From Pseudomonadota bacterium (lineage in GTDB: Bacteria > Pseudomonadota > Alphaproteobacteria > Caulobacterales > Caulobacteraceae): DNA of 64,000 nt. The translations under genes and the position numbers were made by a program. Below the pieces are notes generated by a model, which saw only the letters and a program-made list of their open reading frames with translations, was not told the DNA's origin and searched no databases. Positions 34,210-41,449 of the stretch are shown here, piece after piece (the stretch's first letter is position 1; every line of letters starts with the position of its first letter). Location of the stretch: NCBI GenBank assembly GCA_023390245.1, contig JAEWDF010000088.1, positions 1 through 64,000 of the forward strand, read 5' to 3'.

Positions 34210-36053
34210 TGCGCGCGAACCGCAGAACCTTCCTGGCCGGCGTCTCGGCGGCGGCGCTCGGCGCCTCGGCCAGGGCCGCGCACGCCGCGCCGACGATCCG
34301 CGTCGCCACGCCGATGGCGGCCCCGGACTGGGCCCTGCTCCAGCGCGAACTGCTCGACGTCACGACCCAGGCCTGCGCCGTCTACTACAATCGCTATTTC
34401 GACGAGCGCGGCTACTATCTGCACTTCGAGCGGTGGGGCGCCAACGACGGGCCCGACGACGCGATCGAGAACGTCAACGACTGGGTGCAGCTGCACGCCC
34501 TGGGCGCGCCCGACAGCATCAAGGCCATGTATACCCAGGCCTGGGAAGGCCACCTGCGCCAGTTCACCGCGGCGAAGACGACCGATGTCGAGGTCGGCCG
34601 CCAGGGCATGTTCTACAAGGAGTTCCACGTCCAGAACGACTGGCAGCACCACTCCGAGGAAATGACCCTGTTCCACGTGCAGGGGCTGTCGGACCCGAAC
34701 GATCCCCGCTTCCGCGACCGGGCGCGCCGCTTCGCCGGCCTGTACATGGGCGAGGATCCGGACGCGCCGAACTACGACCCGCAGCACCGCGTCATCCGCA
34801 GCCTGATAAACGGCAGCCGCGGGCCGATGCTGCGGAAGGCGACGCCGCTCGACTGGGCCGGCGATCCGTTCGACACGAGCGGCTTCCACCTGGGCCACGG
34901 CGAGGATTCCTACGCGGAGTTCCTGCAGCACTACGAAGAATATACCGATGTCGTCGGCGACCACCCGTTAAACCTCTTCTGCACCGGGCTGGCGCTGAAC
35001 GCCTATATGCTGGAGCACGAGGCGAAGTACCGCGACTGGCTGGTGGGCTATGTCGACGCCTGGGCTGAACGGGCGCGGGCCAACGACGACATCCTGCCCT
35101 CCAACGTCGGGCTGGACGGGGTGATCGGTTCTTCGGCGGACGGCAACTGGTGGGGCGGCGCCTATGGCTGGGGCTTCTCCCCGGTCAATCCGACCAACGG
35201 CCGGCGCGAGAACCGTAATCGCGTGCCGCGCACCATCATCGGCTTCTTCAACGCCTATCTGTTGACCGGCGACGACAAGTATCTGGAAACCTGGCGGCGC
35301 CAGACCGATCGCATCAACGCCCAGCGCCGAACCGTCGGCGGCAAGGTTCAGACGCCGTCCATGTACGGGCCCGAGGGCTGGTACGGCTGGAAGGACGGGC
35401 TCAACCAGGCCAATGCGCTGGACATCTGGTGGTTCTCCATGAAGGACAGCGACCGTCGCCGCGCCCCGGACCACCCCTGGGTCGCCTATCTGGAAGGCCG
35501 CGACCCGGCCTATCCCGTGACCGCGCTGAAGAAGGACCTGGCCGAGGTTTACAGGCGCGCCGAGGCCCAGCGCCAGGATACGACCACGCCCGACACTCGC
35601 CTGGCCGACGCCGTGATGGACCAGAACCCGGCCCAGGTCACCGCCCTGATGCAGACCATGATGGGCGCGATCCACCTGGCGCGGCCCGCCTGGTCCTCGA
35701 CCTCCTCCAACTCGGGCGGCTCGCCGCTCTATGCGCGGCTGCGCTACTTCGACGGCGACCGCCGGCGCGCGGGCGTGCCCGAGGACGTGGCGGCGCTGGT
35801 CGACCGGATGACCGCCGACGAGACGGCCGTGACCCTGGTCAACCTCAGCCCCGTCGCGGCGCGCACCGTGGTCGTCCAGGGCGGCGGCTATGGCGAGCAC
35901 CGCATCCGTGACGTGACCCTGGACGGCGCGCACCAGGCGGTGAACGCCGACAGCTTCACCGTCCGGCTGGAGCCGGGCGCCGGAGCGCGGCTGGTGCTGG
36001 CCATGGACCGCTACGTCAATCCGCCGACCCTGACCTTCCCCTGGGAGCGCTGA
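34209..36053 (+). CDS. Tat-exported protein of unknown function in the pectin locus
   Basis: The 614-residue protein starts with a Tat signal (ANRRTFLAGVSAAALGASARAAHA). The mature part is rich in Trp, Tyr and Asp with helical segments (DWVQLHALGAPDSIKAMYTQ, NWWGGAYGWGFSPVNP, NALDIWWFSMKDSDRRRAPDHP), which resembles alpha/alpha-toroid polysaccharide enzymes in general character. About 100 residues at the C-terminus look like beta strands. I do not recognise a named family. The overlap with the hexuronate transporter gene and the location suggest a periplasmic role in breakdown of pectic or related uronic acid polymers, perhaps as a lyase or glycoside hydrolase. Confidence 0.75.
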   Translation: MRANRRTFLAGVSAAALGASARAAHAAPTIRVATPMAAPDWALLQRELLDVTTQACAVYYNRYFDERGYYLHFERWGANDGPDDAIENVNDWVQLHALGAPDSIKAMYTQAWEGHLRQFTAAKTTDVEVGRQGMFYKEFHVQNDWQHHSEEMTLFHVQGLSDPNDPRFRDRARRFAGLYMGEDPDAPNYDPQHRVIRSLINGSRGPMLRKATPLDWAGDPFDTSGFHLGHGEDSYAEFLQHYEEYTDVVGDHPLNLFCTGLALNAYMLEHEAKYRDWLVGYVDAWAERARANDDILPSNVGLDGVIGSSADGNWWGGAYGWGFSPVNPTNGRRENRNRVPRTIIGFFNAYLLTGDDKYLETWRRQTDRINAQRRTVGGKVQTPSMYGPEGWYGWKDGLNQANALDIWWFSMKDSDRRRAPDHPWVAYLEGRDPAYPVTALKKDLAEVYRRAEAQRQDTTTPDTRLADAVMDQNPAQVTALMQTMMGAIHLARPAWSSTSSNSGGSPLYARLRYFDGDRRRAGVPEDVAALVDRMTADETAVTLVNLSPVAARTVVVQGGGYGEHRIRDVTLDGAHQAVNADSFTVRLEPGAGARLVLAMDRYVNPPTLTFPWER

Positions 36054-36059
36054 GCGGGC

Positions 36060-37625
36060 TCAGGTCCCCAGCTTGAGGAAGGGCGCCGTCTGGAACAGGC
36101 GGCGCTCGTCGGCGCGCGGGTCGTTCTCCACGCGGCTGTCCACGTCGAAGATCATCGTCGCCCGCTCCGGCAGGGTGTAGCGGCCCCAGGCCGGAATGGC
36201 GGCGTTGTTCGGATCGCCGGTGCGCGCGAAGGCGATGAAGGTCTCGCTCATCGCCTCGGCGACCTTACGCGCCTCGGCCCCCGTTCCGGCCTTGGACCCG
36301 GGCTTGTCGCAATTGTCGAAGGCCAGGCCGATGTCGAAGCTGTGGTAGGCGCCGCGCCAGGGCTCGACCGGCGAGGCGAAGTCGAGCTGGTACATCCAGG
36401 TCGGACCGTTCAGCTTGGCCCGCTCCTCGGCTTGGATCAGGTGGCCGGGCCGCGATCGGCCGCAGGTCACGGCGGCGACGAAGACCTCGCGCGGCGTCAT
36501 CCGGGGGAAGCGGGCCCGATACCAGTCGACGACATATTGGGCGTTCAGGTCCAGGACCATCTGCGGCGCCAGGCGGGCGGCGATGGTGTCCCAGGTGATC
36601 TCCGGCGCGCCCGGTCCGCCCGCCGCGCCGCCGCCGAACTCGTCATGGGTGTTGCCGATGATCATGGGGATGTGCGCGCTCTCGCGCGGCGCGTCCGGCA
36701 CGAAGGGGTGACGCGGCAGCGTATCGTGGTCCATCACCGACCAGAAATACATGTCCCCTTTCTCGATCGGATCATCCAGGGTCAGGGCCTCCTTGAGCCG
36801 CTCGGCCGGCAGCGCGGCCAGTTCCCCCGCCCGCTCCGGCGTCAGGCCGAAGTGATCCAGGACCCGGCGCATCCGCAACTCGGCGTGCCGCGGCCCCATG
36901 GCGGTGACGTGCTGGCCGCTCATGGTGATCAGCCGGTGATACAGCCCCGCCGCGCGCGGCATGGCCATCAGGGTCACCAGCTTGCCGCCGCCGCCCGACT
37001 GGCCGAAGACGGTGACGTTCCCGGGATCGCCGCCGAAGGCCGCGATGTTGTCGCGCACCCACTCCAGCGCCAGGATCAGGTCCAGATTGCCGACGCTGCC
37101 CGAGGCGCCGAATTCGCGCGGCAGAAGCTGGCCCAGGCCGTTGTAGCCGAAGATGTTCAGCCGATGGTTCAGCGTCACCACCACCACATCGCCGCGCCGG
37201 CACAGGGCGGACCCGTCATACAGCGGGCTGGATCCGGAACCGTTGGCGTGGGCGCCGCCGTGGACATAGACCATCACCGGCCGCCGGCCGCCGTCGGCCA
37301 GCTCCGGCGTCCAGACGTTCAGGAACAGGCAGTCCTCGCTCTGGTCCGGCTCATCGCTCTTCTGCGGCGAGGCGTGGCCATAGGCCGTTGCGTCGGCGAT
37401 CCCGTCCCACGCCTGGGGCGTCTCGGCCGGTCGGAAGCGGCGCGGGCGCGTGTCGGCGCCGTAGCGCACGCCCCGGAACACCTTGATGTCGCCGTCCAAC
37501 ACGCCGGCCACCCGGCCATGCCGGGTGCGCGCCACCGGCGCGGCCCCTTGCGCCCACGCGCCGCCCGCCGGGATCAGGCTCGCCAGGGCGGCGGCGGCGC
37601 AGACATCGCGGCGGGTCGGGCTCAT
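36060..37625 (-). CDS. Tat-exported type B carboxylesterase
   Basis: The 521-residue alpha/beta-hydrolase has a twin-arginine leader (SPTRRDVCAAAALASLIPAGG), so it is exported folded. It carries SEDCLFLNVWTPEL, the oxyanion segment VYVHGGAHANGSGSS, and the nucleophile elbow FGQSGGGG near residue 206, in which Gln replaces the usual Glu before the Ser. It is the third gene of the minus-strand unit kdgD-lysR-esterase (14 bases after lysR) and converges with the Tat protein gene. In this setting it may remove methyl, acetyl or feruloyl groups from pectin. The esterase at 12263-13834 is a paralogue outside the locus. Confidence 0.88.
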   Translation of the reverse strand: MSPTRRDVCAAAALASLIPAGGAWAQGAAPVARTRHGRVAGVLDGDIKVFRGVRYGADTRPRRFRPAETPQAWDGIADATAYGHASPQKSDEPDQSEDCLFLNVWTPELADGGRRPVMVYVHGGAHANGSGSSPLYDGSALCRRGDVVVVTLNHRLNIFGYNGLGQLLPREFGASGSVGNLDLILALEWVRDNIAAFGGDPGNVTVFGQSGGGGKLVTLMAMPRAAGLYHRLITMSGQHVTAMGPRHAELRMRRVLDHFGLTPERAGELAALPAERLKEALTLDDPIEKGDMYFWSVMDHDTLPRHPFVPDAPRESAHIPMIIGNTHDEFGGGAAGGPGAPEITWDTIAARLAPQMVLDLNAQYVVDWYRARFPRMTPREVFVAAVTCGRSRPGHLIQAEERAKLNGPTWMYQLDFASPVEPWRGAYHSFDIGLAFDNCDKPGSKAGTGAEARKVAEAMSETFIAFARTGDPNNAAIPAWGRYTLPERATMIFDVDSRVENDPRADERRLFQTAPFLKLGT

Positions 37626-37638
37626 GGGCTTTACTCCT

Positions 37639-38532
37639 TCAGGAGGCGGGGGACTGCGCCTCGATCAGCGTCAGCAGCGGCTTCAGGCTGGGATTGTCGT
37701 TGTCGCGGCGCCAGGCGACGAACAGTTCGACCGGCCGCTCGGGTGTGATGTCCAGAGGGCGGAAGGTCACGCCGTCGAAATGCAGCCGCATCGCCGCCTC
37801 GGGCACCACGGCGGCGCCGATGCGGGCGTGGACCAGGGCCAGGATCGAATGGATCTGGCTCATGTGCTGGACGTAGTGCGGCGCGACGCCGGCGGCGTCG
37901 AACAGACCGCTCAGCATGCCGTGGAAATAGCCGGCCCCCTCGGGGGCGTACATGACCATCGGGCGCTGGTCGAAGTCCTCCAGCGCCAGCACGGGCTTGG
38001 CCAGCCGTGGGTCGTCGGACGGCAGGGCGGCGACCAGGGGTTCGGTCATCACCCGCACCTTGTCGAACTCGGGCCGGTTCAGCGGCGGCCGGATCAGCCC
38101 CAGGTCGATCCGGCCGGTCAGCAGGGCCTCGATCTGCTCGCCCGTGACCATCTCACGCAGGGCCAGGTCGACGCTGGGCAGGCGCGTGCGGCCCAACTCC
38201 ACCAGCCGCGGCAGGAAGCTGTAGCCCGAGGCCGCCGTGAAGCCGATCGCCACGCGTCCGGCGTCGCCGCTGGCGATCCGCCGCGTCGCCAGGGCGGCAG
38301 TCTCGGCCAGGCGCAGGATGCGCCGCGCCTCGATCAGGAAGGAACGCCCCGCCGGGGTCAGCCGCACCGAGCGGCTGGTGCGATCCAGCAGGACCACGCC
38401 CAGGATGCGCTCCAGGAGCTGGACCTGCCGGCTCAGCGGCGGCTGTGTCATGTTCAGGCGCTGGGCCGCGCGGCCGAAATGCAGCTCCTCGGCCACCGCC
38501 ACGAAACAGCGCAACTGGCTCAGTTCGAACAT
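37639..38532 (-). CDS. LysR-family transcriptional regulator
   Basis: This 297-residue regulator has a winged helix at residues 1-60 (LSQLRCFVAVAEELHFGRAAQRLNMTQ begins at 4, in part; then PPLSRQVQLLERILG) and the periplasmic-binding-like effector domain from about 90 onward. It belongs to the subgroup with QPPLSRQI-type recognition helices that often control aromatic or sugar-acid catabolism. It lies between kdgD and a carboxylesterase in what looks like one operon, so it probably controls this uronate locus, responding to a pathway intermediate. It is not divergent from a target, unlike most LysR genes. Confidence 0.9.
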   Translation of the reverse strand: MFELSQLRCFVAVAEELHFGRAAQRLNMTQPPLSRQVQLLERILGVVLLDRTSRSVRLTPAGRSFLIEARRILRLAETAALATRRIASGDAGRVAIGFTAASGYSFLPRLVELGRTRLPSVDLALREMVTGEQIEALLTGRIDLGLIRPPLNRPEFDKVRVMTEPLVAALPSDDPRLAKPVLALEDFDQRPMVMYAPEGAGYFHGMLSGLFDAAGVAPHYVQHMSQIHSILALVHARIGAAVVPEAAMRLHFDGVTFRPLDITPERPVELFVAWRRDNDNPSLKPLLTLIEAQSPAS

Positions 38533-38588
38533 GACCGCCCTCCCCTCTCCGGGAAGCCTTAGGCGCTTCGCCGCGCGGCGAACACCCG

Positions 38589-39533
38589 CTAGCCGTTCGC
38601 GGCGCGACGCGCCTCGGGGGGCTGGACGCGGGCGATGAGCGCCTGCAGTTCGCCGAACTCGGCCTCGGACAGGTCGGTCAGCGGCGGCCGCACCGGGCCG
38701 GCGCTGCGCCCGATCGCGCGCATGCCGGCCTTGACGATCGAGACGGCGTAGCCCTTGCCCCGGTTGCGCAGCGCCACATACGGCAGGACGAAGTCGCGCA
38801 GACCGGCCATGATCGTGTCATGGTCCCGCCGCCGCACGGCGTCGTAGAAGTTCAGCGCGAAGTCCGGCACGAAGTTGAAGACCGCCGAGGAATAGGTCGT
38901 CACCCCCATCTCCAGATAGGCCGGGGCGAAGGTCTCGGCCGTCGGCAGGCCGCCGACATAGGTCAGCCTGTCGCCCATGCGGGCGTAGACCTGCATCATC
39001 AGCTCGATGTCGCCGACGCCGTCCTTGAAGCCGACCAGGTTCGGGTTGCGCGCGCACAGCGCCTCCATCGTGTCGGCGGTCAGGATGGCGTTGTCGCGGT
39101 TGTAGACGATGACGCCCAGGCGCGTCGCCTTGCACACCGCCTCGACGTGCGCGGCCAGGCCTTCCTGGCTGGGGAACATCAGGAAGGGCGGCAGCAACAG
39201 GACGCCGTCGGCGCCGGCGGCCTCGGCCGCCTGGGCCATGTCCACAGCGATGGCCGTACCGTAGCCGGCGCCCGCCACCACGGGGGTGCGGCCGGCCGAT
39301 TCGGCGACCGCGGCCTTGACGACGCGATCCACCTCGGCCGGCTTCAGGGAGAAGAACTCACCCGTGCCGCCGGCGGCGAACAGGCCAGCCAGCGGGCGCT
39401 CCAGCATCCAACCGCAATGTTCGCGGTAGGCGTCCTCGACGAAATTGCCCTTGTCGTCGAAGTGGGTGACCGGGAAAGACAGCAGCCCCTCGCCAATCGC
39501 GGCGGCCATCTCCCTGGGGGTCATTCTGGACAT
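38589..39533 (-). CDS. kdgD: 5-dehydro-4-deoxyglucarate dehydratase
   Basis: KdgD dehydrates and decarboxylates 5-keto-4-deoxy-D-glucarate to 2-oxoglutarate semialdehyde. This is the key step of the oxidative galacturonate/glucarate route. The 314-residue protein is a DapA-type (beta/alpha)8 aldolase-fold enzyme: GLFAAGGTGEFFSLKPAEV (phosphate-loop equivalent), GVIVYNRDNAIL with catalytic Tyr, and NLVGFKDGVGDIELM with the Schiff-base Lys. The SFPVTHFD and FFSL signatures separate it from DapA. The start at 39533 is the family start. It heads the minus-strand unit with lysR and esterase. The upstream oxidation enzymes and the downstream dehydrogenase are not in this window. Confidence 0.92.
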   Translation of the reverse strand: MSRMTPREMAAAIGEGLLSFPVTHFDDKGNFVEDAYREHCGWMLERPLAGLFAAGGTGEFFSLKPAEVDRVVKAAVAESAGRTPVVAGAGYGTAIAVDMAQAAEAAGADGVLLLPPFLMFPSQEGLAAHVEAVCKATRLGVIVYNRDNAILTADTMEALCARNPNLVGFKDGVGDIELMMQVYARMGDRLTYVGGLPTAETFAPAYLEMGVTTYSSAVFNFVPDFALNFYDAVRRRDHDTIMAGLRDFVLPYVALRNRGKGYAVSIVKAGMRAIGRSAGPVRPPLTDLSEAEFGELQALIARVQPPEARRAANG

Positions 39534-39621
39534 GCGTTTCCTGTCGTCTTGGGCGGCGACCGCACCTGCGGTCTGGTTCTTTCGCCTGTTGAGCCGACGG
39601 TATCGACCCGTTCTTTTCCGG

Positions 39622-39648
39622 TCTAAGCCAAAGGGTCTATCGACCGAT
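39622..39648 (-). promoter_or_regulatory. Shared 27-bp box, copy 2 (upstream of kdgD)
   Basis: It is identical at 22 of 27 positions to the box at 32707-32733 and has the same orientation relative to kdgD, starting about 90 bases upstream of its ATG. It contains GGTCTATCGACC on the plus strand, whose half-sites GGTC/GACC are symmetric. Confidence 0.55.
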
Positions 39649-39747
39649 GCGAGATTTGACTTGATCATCAACCCTCGGCCTTCGCCGGGACAGCCCCGGC
39701 GATGCGGCTCATCGACAGGCCATGGCGCGGCTTGGCGGAAGGACGAT

Positions 39748-39761
39748 TGACACCGGTGGAA
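39748..39761 (+). promoter_or_regulatory. Operator-like palindrome, imperfect copy
   Basis: TGACACCGGTGGAA shares the left half and ACCGGT core with the perfect palindrome 34 bases downstream. A third relative, TGATACCGGTTTCC, lies at 32674-32687 before the hexuronate transporter. The form is that of a LacI-family operator with a central CG. Confidence 0.5.
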
Positions 39762-39782
39762 TATCAGCAAAGATGCCGATTA

Positions 39783-39794
39783 GACACCGGTGTC
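39783..39794 (+). promoter_or_regulatory. Operator-like perfect palindrome GACACCGGTGTC
   Basis: This is a perfect 12-bp inverted repeat upstream of the GH28 operon. Its centre is 34 bases from that of the imperfect copy, about three helical turns, which would suit cooperative binding. No LacI-type regulator gene lies in the window, so the binding protein would be encoded elsewhere. Confidence 0.6.
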
Positions 39795-39842
39795 AGAAAA
39801 GCCATCTCAGGCGCGCCGGGCCATCCTGGGGAGGATGTCGAC

Positions 39843-39917
39843 ATGACCAGGGACCATTCCCGCTTCGATAACCTGTGCACAGTCGCGCCCGGCGCCCACG
39901 CCTCTCCGCACGCCTAG
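39843..39917 (+). CDS. Possible 24-codon leader ORF before the GH28 operon
   Basis: ATG at 39843 is preceded at 8 bases by GGGGAGGA, a stronger ribosome-binding site than many genes here have. The frame ends at TAG 39915-39917 and encodes a 24-residue peptide starting MTRDHSRFDN. No run of a single amino acid is present, so classical attenuation is not supported. It could be a translated leader or chance. Confidence 0.25.
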   Translation: MTRDHSRFDNLCTVAPGAHASPHA

Positions 39918-39969
39918 ACCGCCGCGCGCCGTGAAGGCCCGCCCCTGTTCTCGAGACCGGAGACCCGCC

Positions 39970-41433
39970 GTGATCAAAGTGAACCTTCCCGCGCGTCGGG
40001 ACCTTGGCCGTCTGGGAACGGCCGCCGTCCTGACCGCCGCCTTGCCCTTCCGGGCCGAGGCGCGCGCCGCCGATCCCGCGCCCTTTTCGGAACCCGACCC
40101 CTGGGAGGAGGCGCGCGCCATCCGCGCCCGCATCCGGCCTCCGGTCTTCCCCCGCGCCAACCGGTTCACGCCCCAGCAGTTCGGCGGGCGGCCGGACGGC
40201 GTCACCGACTGCACCGAGGCCTTTCGGCGCGCCATCGCCGCGGCCTCGGCCGCCCCCGGCGGCGGGCGCGTGGTGGCCGAGGGCGGCGTCTTCCTGACCG
40301 GCCCCATCCACCTCAAGTCCAACGTCGAACTGCATGTGGACCGCGAGGCCACGATCCGCTTCTCGCAGAACCAGGCCGACTATTTCCCGCCCGTGCTGAC
40401 CCGCTACGAGGGCACGGAGTTCATGGGGATATCCCCCTTCATCTACGCCTACGGCCAGGAGAACATCGCCGTCACCGGCCACGGGATCCTGGACGGCGCC
40501 GCCAGTCCCGACACCTGGTGGGCGCGCAAGCGGGGCGCCGACGGCCAGGAAGGCGACGCCGCCCGCCTGCGCCGCCTGGCCGAGGAGGGCGCGCCGGTCG
40601 AGGCGCGCTTGTTCGGCCCCGGCTCGACCATCCGGCCCCAGTTCATCCAGCCGTATCGCTGCCGGAACGTGCTGATCGAGGGCGTCACCATCGTCCGCTC
40701 GCCGATGTGGGAGATCCATCCGGTCGAGTGCGAGAACGTCACCGTCCGGCGCGTGACCATCTCCAGCCACGGGCCGAACAACGACGGCTGCGATCCGGAA
40801 TCCTGCCGCGACGTGCTGATCGAGGACTGCGTCTTCGACACCGGCGACGACTGCATCGCCATCAAGTCCGGCCGCAACGCCGACGGCCGGCGGCTGAACA
40901 GGCCCAGCGAGAACATCATCGTCTCGGGCTGCGTCATGATGGACGGCCACGGCGGCGTGACCCTGGGCAGCGAGATCACCGGCGGCGTGCGCAACGTCTT
41001 CGTCGAGAACTGCCGCATGGACAGCCCCCGGCTGAACACGGCGATCCGCTTCAAGAACAACGCCATGCGCGGCGGAACTCTGGCCAACGTCCACGTCCGC
41101 GACGTGACCATCGGCCAGGTGGCGCGGGCGGCGGTGACGGTCGACTACAACTATGGCGAAGGGGCGAGCGGCGGATTCACGCCGGTGTTCGACGGCCTGA
41201 CGCTGGAGCGGGTGCTGGTCGGGCGCTGCGAACGAGTGCTGGACCTCCAGGGGTTCGAGACGGCGCCGATCCGCAACATCGCGGTCCGCGACTGCGACTT
41301 CGTCCGCGCCGACGAACCGGACATCGTCTCGAACGTCCAGGGCGTGACCTATCGCCACGTCCGTCGCAACGGCCGGGCCGTCGACGGCCCGACGCCGGGC
41401 GGCGTGGTTCGTCCCGCCAGCCGGCACGGATGA
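39970..41433 (+). CDS. GH28 family polygalacturonase-like pectinase, Tat-exported
   Basis: GH28 enzymes hydrolyse galacturonan or rhamnogalacturonan in the cell envelope. The 487-residue protein folds as a right-handed beta-helix. The four family motifs are present: NNDGCDP near 270, FDTGDDCIAIKSG near 291 (catalytic Asp pair), GHGG near 326 and RFKNN near 359. The start is GTG at 39970 with GGAG eight bases upstream. The leader (ARRDLGRLGTAAVLTAALPF) is Arg-Arg rich and Tat-like. An ATG at 39931 would add 13 unconserved residues. First gene of a three-gene unit. Confidence 0.9.
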   Translation: MIKVNLPARRDLGRLGTAAVLTAALPFRAEARAADPAPFSEPDPWEEARAIRARIRPPVFPRANRFTPQQFGGRPDGVTDCTEAFRRAIAAASAAPGGGRVVAEGGVFLTGPIHLKSNVELHVDREATIRFSQNQADYFPPVLTRYEGTEFMGISPFIYAYGQENIAVTGHGILDGAASPDTWWARKRGADGQEGDAARLRRLAEEGAPVEARLFGPGSTIRPQFIQPYRCRNVLIEGVTIVRSPMWEIHPVECENVTVRRVTISSHGPNNDGCDPESCRDVLIEDCVFDTGDDCIAIKSGRNADGRRLNRPSENIIVSGCVMMDGHGGVTLGSEITGGVRNVFVENCRMDSPRLNTAIRFKNNAMRGGTLANVHVRDVTIGQVARAAVTVDYNYGEGASGGFTPVFDGLTLERVLVGRCERVLDLQGFETAPIRNIAVRDCDFVRADEPDIVSNVQGVTYRHVRRNGRAVDGPTPGGVVRPASRHG

Positions 41434-41449
41434 AATCAGGAGCCTGGGA

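Larger units (their letters stand above)
39534..39969. promoter_or_regulatory. Divergent control region between kdgD and the first GH28 gene
   Basis: This 436-base region holds the second copy of the 27-bp shared box (39622-39648) and two ACCGGT palindromes (39748-39761 and 39783-39794). It also contains a small open frame with a good ribosome-binding site (39843-39917). No other gene is evident. Confidence 0.55.
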
